The notes under the pieces are model-generated. The model made no database searches and was not told the DNA's origin. It saw only the letters and a list, made by a program, of their open reading frames with translations. Positions 1-8,316 of a DNA stretch of 64,000 nucleotides are shown here, piece by piece. The stretch is from Pseudomonadota bacterium (GTDB lineage Bacteria > Desulfobacterota > Binatia > Binatales > Binataceae). Numbering within the stretch: the first letter of the stretch is position 1; each line of letters opens with the position of its first letter. Both the position numbers and the translations under genes were made by a program. The stretch lies in the NCBI GenBank assembly GCA_021323675.1, contig JAJPKP010000017.1:1-64000 (forward strand), in the 5' to 3' direction.

Positions 1-6
1 AGAACT

Positions 7-204
7 ATGGAAATTCGAGTTGAAGGCTCTCTCGACCAGGCGATGCGGGTGCTCAAGCGCAAGCTCGCGAAAGAGGGAGTGTTCAAGGAAATGAAGAAGC
101 GGGCTTTTTACGAGAAGCCCAGCGTACGCCGCAAGCGCAAGCGTTCCGAGGCCCAGCGCCGCCGCCGCAAGGAACAGCGCCGCCGCCGCGCCTCTTCTCT
201 CTAA
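7..204 (+). CDS. rpsU: 30S ribosomal protein S21
   Basis: This 65-residue basic protein matches ribosomal protein S21 of the small subunit, which helps base-pairing between mRNA and 16S rRNA at initiation. It opens with the typical MEIRVEGSLDQAMRVLKRK segment and ends in a very arginine- and lysine-rich tail, as S21 does. Length is normal for the family. Only six bases precede the start in this window, so its promoter and ribosome-binding site cannot be judged. The following 130 bases hold no recognisable gene. Confidence 0.95.
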   Translation: MEIRVEGSLDQAMRVLKRKLAKEGVFKEMKKRAFYEKPSVRRKRKRSEAQRRRRKEQRRRRASSL

Positions 205-336
205 TCCGACCCACAGCCTTCCGACCTTTCCCGCGAGTTGCGCGTCGAGCGGAAATTGATCGGCGCGCGAGCGCTCTCGTTATCGCGCGATCTCGCCGTG
301 TTGCTTGCGCGGAGAGCGGGCTAAGGCCGCCAGCCG

Positions 337-1134
337 CTACGCGGTTGGATCGAGCGGGCGCCAGGTGAAGACCACCTGGCCGTTGGCCGCGTAGCAATCG
401 AGATCGTAATGCGGCCGGCCGGCGGCGATTCGCGCGGCGCGGAAGTTTTCCACCGCTCGATGCATCGCGTCCGGCGTCGGCGCATCCAATCCCAGCTCCA
501 TCTGCTGCTCCTTGACCGCCGAGCCTAAATCGACCGCGAGACAGTTTATCCCGCAATGCTGTTCGAGCGCGCCGGTGCCGAACGCGGAGCATCGGAGGCA
601 CAGAACCACCGGCGATCGTTCGCCCGGGCCGGAGGAAAAGAATTCGTGTTCGAGGCGGCTTAAACCGATCGCGCATTCGTTCCAGGCTTCCCGCGCGCGT
701 TCGGCCGAGAAGCGGCGGATCGCGCGCGCCAGCTCGCGCATCAGCAGATTGCTCGACCGCGGCGCAAGCGCCACGATCGTGTCTTCCTCGACCCTGGCTA
801 TGGTTCCGAGCTCGCGCGCCAGAAACTGCCGCAGGTTGATCGGCAGACGGTTGCCGAGCGGGAGGCGCATCGGTTCGGACAGGTCGGGCTCGGGTTGAAC
901 GCGCGCGCGGCGCACGAACGGCCGCGGCGCTCCCGTTGGCGCCAGAGCGGCGAGCCGTTCGAGCGGGGTGGGCGTTCCGTAGGCAAACCTCGATACATGA
1001 GCATGACGACGGACGAGCGGACCGTTTCGCACAGGTTCAACCTCCCTGAGCACGACGCCTCGGTCGGCTGCATGCAGGTAGCCGGAAGCGCAGGCCGCGG
1101 CAATCCAGTTTCCGCCGCGCACCGCGCGCGGCAC
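337..1134 (-). CDS. hypothetical protein with cysteine-containing C-terminal half
   Basis: The longest open frame on this strand encodes up to 265 residues and I do not recognise a family. The C-terminal two thirds look protein-like: a helical stretch rich in Arg, Glu and Leu, then four cysteines (CLRC, then C-x3-C about a dozen residues later) that could bind a metal or form disulfides. The frame opens with GTG. An internal ATG at 870 would give a 177-residue protein that removes an arginine-rich, poorly protein-like N-terminus; neither start has a convincing ribosome-binding site. It converges on rpsU. The 5' limit is the least certain part. Confidence 0.5.
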   Translation of the reverse strand: MPRAVRGGNWIAAACASGYLHAADRGVVLREVEPVRNGPLVRRHAHVSRFAYGTPTPLERLAALAPTGAPRPFVRRARVQPEPDLSEPMRLPLGNRLPINLRQFLARELGTIARVEEDTIVALAPRSSNLLMRELARAIRRFSAERAREAWNECAIGLSRLEHEFFSSGPGERSPVVLCLRCSAFGTGALEQHCGINCLAVDLGSAVKEQQMELGLDAPTPDAMHRAVENFRAARIAAGRPHYDLDCYAANGQVVFTWRPLDPTA

Positions 1135-1637
1135 GGGCGGAAGAGTAAAGCGAGAACGATGGAACTATTTGGGAATTGGAGCAGCGGCGGGCACGCGACC
1201 CGCGGCAGCCGCCCATACGATACGAGCAGAAATGGAAGGCGCTCTTTCCGGAATCAGATCCGGAATCCCCCGACCGAAGAGCGCCGCAACCAACTCGCGC
1301 CATGCGCAGAGTCTCTTTCCATCAGCCCACCAGCCCGCTCAGCATCGCCGACCCCTGCCTGCCCCGATCCCCCACAAACCAAGCAGCGGCTCGATGGTTA
1401 CCTATGCACGAAGCGAGACAGGACCCAGCCAAAGTCTGTGCGTCTCGCGCCGTGCGACGTTAATCAGGCCAACGGCTTTCGCTCGTGACTACGAGTTCTG
1501 TTTAGCGCGCACCCGAGGCCGGAGCAACTATTGAACGATCGATTAATTGCGCGGGCTCAACTTGACAATCAACCCGCCGCGTGACCTTCTTTGCTCCTGA
1601 TACGCCATCCGATCCGCCTTCGCTATGAGGTGCTCTA
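1135..1637. other. intergenic stretch of about 500 bp, no gene recognised
   Basis: Several overlapping plus-strand frames exist here but their translations are proline- and arginine-rich and resemble no protein. A TTGACA hexamer at 1562-1567 could be the -35 of a promoter for the downstream nitronate monooxygenase, but no good -10 lies 16-18 bases further on. I see no repeat, tRNA or strong hairpin. Confidence 0.4.
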
Positions 1638-2657
1638 ATGAACCGTGATTCGATTTTCACGACGCCGATCACGCGCCGGCTCAATATCAAATATCCCGTC
1701 TTTCAGGCTGGGATGGGGTTTGTCGCGCATGCCGAACTCGCCGCGGCGGTGTCGAACGCCGGCGGGCTTGGATGCATCGGGTCGGGATCGATGAGCGCGC
1801 ATGAATTAAGGGAACAAATCCATCGATGCCGCGATCTGACGGACCGCCCATTCGGAGTCGATATTCTTTTCGCAGAAGTAAAGGCCGACAAGAACAACGC
1901 CACCGTCATCCGCTACGCCTCCAATGTGCAGAAGCTCATCGACATCACCTTCGAAGAGAAGATTCCCGTGATCGTTTCCGGCCTCGGCAACCCGGCCGGA
2001 ATCGTGCCGCAGGCGCGCAAGGCCGGAGTGGTGGTGATGTCGCTGTGCGGGAACGTGAAACAGGCGCGCCGCCTCGAGGCCTCGGGCGTCGATGTAATCA
2101 TCGCGCAGGGCCATGAAGCGGGCGGGCATACCGGGCGAATCGGAACGATGACGCTGGTGCCGCAGATCGTCGATGCGGTCCGTGTGCCGGTGCTGGCGGC
2201 CGGCGGGCTCGCCGACGGCCGCGGACTTCTCGCCGCGCTTGCGCTGGGCGCCGAGGGCGTATGGCTCGGCAGCCGTTTTGTCGCGTCAATCGAGGCGTAC
2301 GCGCACGCCAATTACAAAAACAAGATCGTCGAGATCGACGAAGAAGGCACCACCGTCACCCGATGCCATTCCGGCAAGCCCTGCCGGCTAATCCGCAACA
2401 AATTCACCGACTCATGGATCGGGCGCGAGGCGGAGATCAAACCGTTTCCGATTCAGTCGGTCGAATACGGCTTTCCGCTCGCCGAGAAAGCCCGCTATGA
2501 AGGCAAGGTCGAAGAAGGCGGGATGGCGTGCGGGCAGAGCGCGGGCCTGATCAATTCCATCAAGCCCGCCGGGCAGATCGTCCGCGAGATCATGGCGGAA
2601 GCGCATCTGGCCCTGGAAGAACGCTTCCTGGGAATTCGCAAGCCGGCGGCTGCGTAA
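1638..2657 (+). CDS. nitronate monooxygenase family protein (FMN-dependent)
   Basis: This 339-residue TIM-barrel flavoprotein resembles nitronate monooxygenases (formerly 2-nitropropane dioxygenases), which oxidise alkyl nitronates such as propionate-3-nitronate with FMN and oxygen. Seen in sequence: the N-terminal PVFQAGMGFVAHAELAAAVS segment with the FMN-facing loop, a GGLGCIGSG motif, and the diagnostic QGHEAGGHTGR loop carrying the family's conserved histidine, followed by AAGGLADGRG and GAEGVWLGSRF. Length fits. Start ATG follows GAGGTG. Some members of this fold act as enoyl-ACP reductases (FabK-like), so substrate is not certain. It converges on the EmrB-type exporter. Confidence 0.85.
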   Translation: MNRDSIFTTPITRRLNIKYPVFQAGMGFVAHAELAAAVSNAGGLGCIGSGSMSAHELREQIHRCRDLTDRPFGVDILFAEVKADKNNATVIRYASNVQKLIDITFEEKIPVIVSGLGNPAGIVPQARKAGVVVMSLCGNVKQARRLEASGVDVIIAQGHEAGGHTGRIGTMTLVPQIVDAVRVPVLAAGGLADGRGLLAALALGAEGVWLGSRFVASIEAYAHANYKNKIVEIDEEGTTVTRCHSGKPCRLIRNKFTDSWIGREAEIKPFPIQSVEYGFPLAEKARYEGKVEEGGMACGQSAGLINSIKPAGQIVREIMAEAHLALEERFLGIRKPAAA

Positions 2658-2698
2658 GGGCGCGAGCTCGCTCGATCGGCCGCGGCCTTGCGGTCGGC

Positions 2699-4282
2699 TT
2701 ACTCGGCGTGGGCAGGAAGGTTGCGGCGGTCGCGCTGCAGGAAGAAAAACGACGGGATCATCAGCAGCATCAGCACCGCGAGCATCTTGTAGATGTCGTT
2801 GAACGAGAGCATCATCGACTGCCGCTGCACCAGCCCGTAGATCATCGCCATCCCGTGCCGCTGGCCCATCGCAAGCTGATGGGCGAGATCCATGCCCTGC
2901 GCTCCCGGCATCCGCAGCCGCGGCAGCGTGAAGATCGAGACATGTTCGACGAGGTAGCTCTGGCGCACCTGCTGGCGGCGAATCAGCAGCGTGGTCAGGT
3001 ACGAGGTTCCGATTGCCGCGCCGAGATTGCGGGTGACCGAGTAGAGGCTCGCCGCCCGCTGCATCTTGAACTTCTCCATCGAGCTCAGCGCCGCGGCGGA
3101 AAGCCCGGGAAAGACCAATCCCGTGCCTACTCCCTGGATGACCGTCGGCCATACGATTCGGAACGTGTCGGATTGCAGATTGAGCCCCGACATCGAGTAC
3201 ATCGCAAACGCGACAAAGAAAAAGCCCACGCCGATCAGCGGACGATAGTCCACGCCGCGCCGTGCGAGCGAGCCAAGAATGAGCATCGAGAACATCGTGC
3301 CCACTCCGCGCGGAGCCATGACGATGCCGGCTTTCGATGCGGTGTAGCCGAGCAGCTCCTGCAGGAAGATCGGGTTTAGAATTCCCGTTCCGTACAGCGT
3401 GAAAGTAAGAAAGATGACCAGCGTTACCGGAAGCGTGAAACGGGAGTCCTTGAGGATGCTCAAATCGACGACCGGATCCTGGGTGCGGGATTCATGGAAG
3501 ATCAGCACGATCAGCGCGCCGATTGCCGCCGCCGTGTACCAGCATACCCACGCACTCTGAAACCAGTCAGCGCGCTCGCCGCGATCGAGCACGATTTCGC
3601 CGAGGCCCAGCGTGATGAACAGGCACAGGATGCCGAGAAAGTCGATCCGGCCGCGGCGCCGCTCGCGCATGTACGGCGGATCGTCGACAAAGCGCATCAC
3701 CATGAACGCCGCCATCGTTCCGATCGGCACGTTGATATAGAAGTTCCACCGCCAGCTCCACGCATCGGTGATCCACCCTCCGACCGTGGGCCCCATGATC
3801 GGCGCGACCATCATCCCGATACCCCAAACCGCCATCGCCATCGCCTGCTCGCGCGGCGGGAACGTCTCCATCAGGATCGCCTGCGACAGCGGCATCATCG
3901 CCGCGCCCGCCGCGCCCTGCGCGAGCCGGAACAGGACGATCTGGTTCAGCGATTGAGCGACGCCGCACAGCGCCGAGGAAACCACGAACATCGCGATCGA
4001 GATGACAAAGTACTTCTTGCGGCCGAAGCGCTCGGCGATCCAGCCGGTCATCGGAATCATGATTCCGGCCGCAACCAGGTAGCTCGTCACCACCCATGCA
4101 ATCTCGTCAACGCTGGCGGAGAAGCTGCCCTGCATGTGGGGCAGCGAAACGTTCACGATCGAGCTGTCCAGTACTTCGAGGACCGTACCGAGCATCACGG
4201 AAAGCGCGATAATCCACTTGCGCGCGGCGGAAAATTCGTGCGTCTCATGCGCGGCAACGGCGGGTTGTGCGGCGGCGCCCAT
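2699..4282 (-). CDS. DHA2 family multidrug efflux MFS transporter (EmrB/QacA type)
   Basis: A 527-residue inner-membrane transporter of the 14-helix DHA2 branch of the major facilitator superfamily, which exports drugs or other hydrophobic compounds by proton antiport. Seen: early motif LDSSIVNVSLPHM, the loop GWIAERFGRKKYF (motif A), and MGPTVGGWITDAWSWRWNFYINVPIG (motif C region plus the typical W-R-W-x-F-x-I-N-x-P-x-G signature). The C-terminus is a short basic tail after the last helix. No EmrA-like membrane-fusion partner lies nearby, so it may work alone or with a partner elsewhere. ATG start encodes MGAAAQPAVAAHE. Confidence 0.9.
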   Translation of the reverse strand: MGAAAQPAVAAHETHEFSAARKWIIALSVMLGTVLEVLDSSIVNVSLPHMQGSFSASVDEIAWVVTSYLVAAGIMIPMTGWIAERFGRKKYFVISIAMFVVSSALCGVAQSLNQIVLFRLAQGAAGAAMMPLSQAILMETFPPREQAMAMAVWGIGMMVAPIMGPTVGGWITDAWSWRWNFYINVPIGTMAAFMVMRFVDDPPYMRERRRGRIDFLGILCLFITLGLGEIVLDRGERADWFQSAWVCWYTAAAIGALIVLIFHESRTQDPVVDLSILKDSRFTLPVTLVIFLTFTLYGTGILNPIFLQELLGYTASKAGIVMAPRGVGTMFSMLILGSLARRGVDYRPLIGVGFFFVAFAMYSMSGLNLQSDTFRIVWPTVIQGVGTGLVFPGLSAAALSSMEKFKMQRAASLYSVTRNLGAAIGTSYLTTLLIRRQQVRQSYLVEHVSIFTLPRLRMPGAQGMDLAHQLAMGQRHGMAMIYGLVQRQSMMLSFNDIYKMLAVLMLLMIPSFFFLQRDRRNLPAHAE

Positions 4283-4447
4283 AACCGAGTCCGAAGAAAT
4301 TAGCCTATCAGCAACAAATCTCGCAAAGAACTGCGAGGCGCGAGACGGTCAGTCGCGCAGGAGTTCGAAGCTCAATGGCATCCCTTGTCGGGAAACGAAG
4401 GGCGGCGGCAAGCGATGGCGCCTCCCATCGCCTGCCGCCCGCGGCGA

Positions 4448-4825
4448 CTACTTCGCGCTGCTGCTGTATGCCTCCAGACGATAACCGTCCGGATCGACCA
4501 CGAACGCGGCGTAGTAGTTCTCGCCGTAATCGGCGCGCAGACCCGGCTTGCCGTTGTCGCGGCCCCCGGTCTTCAGCGCCGCGGCGTGGAACGCGTCGAC
4601 GTCGCCCCGCCTGGCCGCATCGAAGCAGAAATGCAGCCCCGATTCGGCGTTCGGCGCGACGGGATGCTTGACCGCGAGTATCCATAGCTCGGGAGAGCCG
4701 GCTCCGTAGCCGAGATACCCCGCGCCCTCGGTCAGGCATTTGTAGCCCAGCGGCTTCAGGGCGGCATCATAAAAGCTCTTCGCCTTCGCCAGGTCCTTCA
4801 CCCCTATCGATACGTGACTGAGCAT
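4448..4825 (-). CDS. VOC family (glyoxalase/bleomycin-resistance fold) protein
   Basis: A 125-residue vicinal-oxygen-chelate protein: MLSHVSIGVKDLAKAKSFYD at the start and VVDPDGYRLEAY near the end are family hallmarks, as is the internal GLHFCFDAA strand. Such proteins bind a metal at the dimer interface and act as lyases, dioxygenases or drug-binding proteins; the substrate cannot be told. I chose the ATG at 4825 over a longer frame because GGAGGA sits nine bases upstream and homologues begin with this strand. The gene is transcribed divergently from a CGNR regulator, and the shared intergenic region carries a duplicated 18-bp motif. Confidence 0.85.
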   Translation of the reverse strand: MLSHVSIGVKDLAKAKSFYDAALKPLGYKCLTEGAGYLGYGAGSPELWILAVKHPVAPNAESGLHFCFDAARRGDVDAFHAAALKTGGRDNGKPGLRADYGENYYAAFVVDPDGYRLEAYSSSAK

Positions 4826-4869
4826 CGCCTTCTGTCCTCCTGTATGCGCGGACTGCCGCGCGGAATTTC

Positions 4870-4927
4870 TAACTGGCATGATGGTTATATGGCCGGTGCC
4901 GGTTTTAGTCAACCGGCTTGATGGTTA
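4870..4927. promoter_or_regulatory. pair of 18-bp direct repeats between divergent VOC and CGNR genes
   Basis: Two copies of a YAACYGGCWTGATGGTTA element lie at 4870-4887 and 4910-4927, identical at 15 of 18 positions and exactly 40 bp apart start to start, close to four helical turns. Each copy is itself a loose inverted repeat (TAAC ... GTTA in the first). The second copy covers the beginning of the CGNR gene, so binding there could block it. A separate 6-bp-arm hairpin lies between them at 4899-4916. A regulatory role is inferred from spacing and position. Confidence 0.5.
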
Positions 4928-5562
4928 GAATATCGATCGGAATGGCACGCACCGTGAAAATCTCCGGCTCGATTGTCGCCCCCCGCCGCGACCTGTGTCT
5001 CGAATTCGTCAACACGCTCGCCTGGCGCGGCAGCGCGCGCGAGGAGAGCCTGCACGGGTTCACCGACCTGGCTCGATGGTGCGCCGCGAACGGGATGCTG
5101 GCGGGCGACGGGGCAGATCGCGCGGCGCGATGGGCGGAAAAGAATGCGGATGAAGCCAGGGTGGTCTTCGGCGAATCGATAGCGCTGCGCGAAGCGCTCT
5201 ATCGCATCTTCTTTGCGGCGGCGGAGCATCGGCCGCCGGGTGACGGCGATATCGGGCTCGTAAATCGCGCGCTCGCCGGCGCGCCCGCGCGCCGCATTCT
5301 GGCGCATCGCGACCGCGGGTTCGGATGGCGCATCGAGCGGGAGGGCTTTTCAGCTCCTGCGCTGCTCGGTCCGGTGCTATGGTCGGCGGGCGATCTGATC
5401 GTGGGGCCGGATGCGGCGCGCCTCAGGCATTGCGCTAACGACAGATGCCTGTGGCTGTTTCTGGACGACAGCAAAAACGGGAGCCGCCGATGGTGCTCGA
5501 TGCAATCGTGCGGCAATCGCGCGAAAGCGCATCGTCACTACGTCAGGATGAAAAGCGCGTAG
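4921..5562 (+). CDS. ABATE/CGNR zinc-finger domain protein, putative stress-type transcription regulator
   Basis: About 213 residues with an N-terminal ABATE-type region (LCLEFVNTLAWRG, the usual L-x-F-x-N-T opening) and a C-terminal CGNR zinc finger: LRHCANDRCLWLFLDDSKNGSRRWCSMQSCGNRAKAHRHY, split here as C-x4-C and C-x4-CGNR. Proteins of this family are predicted DNA-binding regulators, usually without a known ligand. The frame can start at TTG 4918, ATG 4921 or ATG 4942; none has a strong ribosome-binding site, and the last gives the most typical N-terminus. It is divergent from the VOC gene and probably controls it. Confidence 0.85.
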   Translation: MVRISIGMARTVKISGSIVAPRRDLCLEFVNTLAWRGSAREESLHGFTDLARWCAANGMLAGDGADRAARWAEKNADEARVVFGESIALREALYRIFFAAAEHRPPGDGDIGLVNRALAGAPARRILAHRDRGFGWRIEREGFSAPALLGPVLWSAGDLIVGPDAARLRHCANDRCLWLFLDDSKNGSRRWCSMQSCGNRAKAHRHYVRMKSA

Positions 5563-5573
5563 CCGCGCCGTCG

Positions 5574-6248
5574 TCAGGCGGGCGGCGCGATCACCTGATA
5601 TTCCTGGGCGAGAAAGAACGACAGCGATCGGCCGTCGATAAATTCCTCGCCATCGCGCATGTCTTCCGCAAACTGGGGCGACTTGAGCGCCTCCGCGAGC
5701 GCATCGGCGCTGTCCCACCACAACTGCGCCACCCCGTCCCATCGCGGTTCCGCATACGAATATGCTTCATCGACGACGTGCGATTGCACGTAGCGGCGCA
5801 CGCCGGGAATCTTCGCGGCGACCACTCCATGAATCTCGATCCAGTGGCGGCGGAACTCGCCCAGCGAGACCCCGTCCTTCCGCCTCATCCGCCAGACTCC
5901 CTTCACGAGCCCCGGCGTTCGCGGACCGTCGATAATCACGTGGTCGCGCGCAATCAGAAAATCCGACCGGGCGTGGTCGATGAAGTTGGGCTCGTCCTTG
6001 TAGGCGCCGTTCAGAAACTCGGCGCTCTTGCGCAATGCCGCCATCGCATCGAGATCGTCAAGCCACACCTCCGCCTCGCCGTCATAGGTTGAATTGCTGT
6101 TGGCGAAGGGGATGCGATGGCTTTGGATATAGCCGCGCAGTTGCGTGATTCGCTTGACGAACGGCGCATGAGTCTCGCGCCAGTAGCGATGGAACTGCTC
6201 GTCGCCAAGTCCGGCTTTTCGCGCGATGAAATAATGCAGGTGAATCAT
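5574..6248 (-). CDS. tandem EthD-domain protein
   Basis: This 224-residue protein contains two copies of the EthD ferredoxin-like fold. The first runs from about residue 1 to 105 (MIHLHYFIARKAGLGDEQFHRYWRETHAPFVKRI) and the second from about 112 to 220 (LVKGVWRMRRKDGVSLGEFRRHWIEIHGVVAAKIPGVRRYVQSH). Each keeps the F-x-x-Y/H-W-x-x-x-H core. EthD was first seen beside a P450 for ether degradation; members are dimeric alpha-beta barrels acting as lyases, isomerases or accessory proteins. A fused pair would make a dimer from one chain. It faces the regulator at its 3' side and diverges from the oxygenase run at 6455. Confidence 0.85.
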   Translation of the reverse strand: MIHLHYFIARKAGLGDEQFHRYWRETHAPFVKRITQLRGYIQSHRIPFANSNSTYDGEAEVWLDDLDAMAALRKSAEFLNGAYKDEPNFIDHARSDFLIARDHVIIDGPRTPGLVKGVWRMRRKDGVSLGEFRRHWIEIHGVVAAKIPGVRRYVQSHVVDEAYSYAEPRWDGVAQLWWDSADALAEALKSPQFAEDMRDGEEFIDGRSLSFFLAQEYQVIAPPA

Positions 6249-6454
6249 ATCGGCCTCCTAGGATGGAGCGATACGTCTTCTCGTTTATGCCACAGGCGGC
6301 CGCCGATCGGCGAGCCGGATTGTTCGCCACGCCTTCGATAGACGCTTTTTCGCTCACGGAGCTAATATCCGGGGAGTGTTTGTCAGAGCGGAAAAGGGGA
6401 TAGTTGTCTCGCGGCGTTCTTAAAACTCGCGAACTCTGAGCGGAGGGCTTGACG

Positions 6455-6829
6455 ATGGCCAAATACACGTTCGTGGTAATGACCAATCCGGTTGCGGGCA
6501 AGGAAGACGAGTTCAACGCCTGGTACAACCAGAATCATCTTCCCGACGTCCTCAACGTGCCCGGCTTCGTATGCGCTCAGCGCTTCCGGCTCGCCGACGT
6601 GCAGATGGGCGGCGATGCGAGCAGAGCGTACAAGTACCTGGCGCTGTACGAGATCGAGACCGACGACCTTGCGGGCGCGCTCAAGGAACTGCGGGCGCGG
6701 GCCGCGAGCGGCGAGATCGTGCCGAGCGACGCGATCGACATGAAGAACGCGGCGACCTTCATGTTCGCACCGATCACCGACCGGGTGATGGCCACGGAAG
6801 TACGGCGTCCGCACCGCGCCGCCGGCTAG
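6455..6829 (+). CDS. EthD-like dimeric alpha/beta-barrel protein
   Basis: A 124-residue protein with the same general fold as EthD or related small barrel proteins: FVVMTNPVAGKEDEFNAWYNQNHLPDVLNVPGFVCAQRF at the start, including the NAWYN-x-x-H-L-P-D-V motif common to this group. Start chosen at ATG 6455 with GGAGG eight bases upstream, rather than the TTG six bases earlier. It heads a plus-strand run with the flavin monooxygenase and the MFS permease. The exact reaction is unknown; close relatives sit in aromatic, steroid or halogenated-compound catabolic loci. Confidence 0.75.
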   Translation: MAKYTFVVMTNPVAGKEDEFNAWYNQNHLPDVLNVPGFVCAQRFRLADVQMGGDASRAYKYLALYEIETDDLAGALKELRARAASGEIVPSDAIDMKNAATFMFAPITDRVMATEVRRPHRAAG

Positions 6830-7005
6830 CCCACATCCTCGCATCGAGCGCCGGTCTCCAAACAGGCGGCCTCGATGCGCTGCAACAGCTCTTTGAAACC
6901 CTCGCGCGGCGGGAAGCTGCGGCGTCGGCTGCGTTGGATGCCGGAGGCGCCCTGTTGCAGAATCGGGAGGCGCGAAGCGCAGTTGCGCCGCGCGGAGGAT
7001 TGATG

Positions 7006-8208
7006 ATGCCTGGCGACGATCTCAGCTTCACCACGACCGGCAGGATTCACGGAGAGGCGCAGTACATTGCGCCCCTGCTCGGGGCCATCGCCGCGCAGGC
7101 ATCCGAGGCCGATCGAACGCGATCGATCTCGGCTGACGTCATCGCCGCGATCAAAAAGAACGACATCATGCGGATGTCCGCGAGCCGCGAGATTTCAGGT
7201 CTCGAGGAATCCATCGTCGCGATCGCCAACGAGCTGCGCGCGATCGCGCCTCGTTGCGGCTCGACCGCCTGGTGCCTGTGGAATCATCTCTGCGTCTTTC
7301 ACCATTTCGCCGGAGTGCTCGGACCCGCAAACGCCGCCTTCCTTGCCGACCTGGTTTCCAAACACGAATGGGTATGTTTCCCCGCAGGCGCATCGTCCAA
7401 AGTGACCGGCGTCGATGCCGGCGGCAGAACGATTCTGTCCGGAGTCGCAACGTTCGGATCGGGATGCCGCTATGCGGAGTGGGCGGGAGTCGCGTTCGTC
7501 GAGGACGGCGCGGATGCGCCGCAGTTCGCGATGGCCGATCTTCGGAGTTCGAAGGTGCGAATCGATCCGACGTGGGACGGGAGCGCCGTGCGCGCATCCG
7601 CCACCGATCACGTCTATTACGAACAACTCGAGGTGCCGCGCGAACGCGTTGTGCCGATGGTCCCGAAGTACCGCGCGCTGTTTCGGCGCCACGACTATCC
7701 CGTGATCCATCATCGCTATCGCGAAGATTGGGTCGCAATCTCGGTGATGTGGCTCGGCGCGATGGCGACCGGCGTCGCCGAGGCGTCGCTTACCGATACC
7801 GCGCACAACATCCGCGATCGGATCGCGATCCTGGGAACCAGGATGGCCGAGAAACCCACTATCCATGTGAACCTCGGACGCGCCCGGGCTTTGATCAATG
7901 CCGCGACGGATACGGTGTATGCGGCGATGGCGGAGACTGACGCGCGAATCGCCGAGCGCATTACGCCGACCGAGGGAGATTACTTCCGTCAGACGTCGGC
8001 CGGGATGCAGGCAGTTCTGCTGTGCGACGAGGCGATGAAACTCATCCTGCGGGTGCTGGGAGGCAACGGGCTGCGCGAGGGTACCGACTTCGAGCGGCGC
8101 TATCGCGACTTTCAGGCGATGCCGCTGCATATCAACGGGCACGTTGACCGGATCACCGAGCAGCTCGGCCGCATCAGCCTCGGCCTCGAAGCGCAAAATC
8201 CGTTCTAG
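7006..8208 (+). CDS. acyl-CoA dehydrogenase-fold flavin monooxygenase (HpaB-C2/HsaA-like)
   Basis: A 400-residue member of the acyl-CoA dehydrogenase fold. The pattern CGSTAWCLWNHLCVFHHFAGVLG, followed by FPAGASSKVTGVDAGGRTILSGVATFGSGCRYAEWAGV, resembles group D flavin-dependent monooxygenases such as p-hydroxyphenylacetate 3-hydroxylase C2, HsaA and DszC, which use reduced flavin from a separate reductase, rather than true acyl-CoA dehydrogenases; the usual catalytic glutamate region is not obvious. ATG 7006 lies seven bases after GGAGG; ATG 7003 is the alternative. No flavin reductase is adjacent. It sits between an EthD-like protein and an AmpG-like permease. Confidence 0.75.
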   Translation: MPGDDLSFTTTGRIHGEAQYIAPLLGAIAAQASEADRTRSISADVIAAIKKNDIMRMSASREISGLEESIVAIANELRAIAPRCGSTAWCLWNHLCVFHHFAGVLGPANAAFLADLVSKHEWVCFPAGASSKVTGVDAGGRTILSGVATFGSGCRYAEWAGVAFVEDGADAPQFAMADLRSSKVRIDPTWDGSAVRASATDHVYYEQLEVPRERVVPMVPKYRALFRRHDYPVIHHRYREDWVAISVMWLGAMATGVAEASLTDTAHNIRDRIAILGTRMAEKPTIHVNLGRARALINAATDTVYAAMAETDARIAERITPTEGDYFRQTSAGMQAVLLCDEAMKLILRVLGGNGLREGTDFERRYRDFQAMPLHINGHVDRITEQLGRISLGLEAQNPF

Positions 8209-8316
8209 TCGCCGCGCCGGCCTGATAGATTCGTGTCCGGGCGATCCGGCTTCACGGCCGAACGCGTGCGAAGGTCAAACGGCGCCAGGACAAGACGAGG
8301 GCAGGCAGAGGAAAGC

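Noticed and set aside
4899-4916. CCGGTT-ttagtc-AACCGG hairpin as a terminator
   Set aside because: It has no T-run and lies in a divergent promoter region, so termination makes no sense there; it may be part of the regulatory site.
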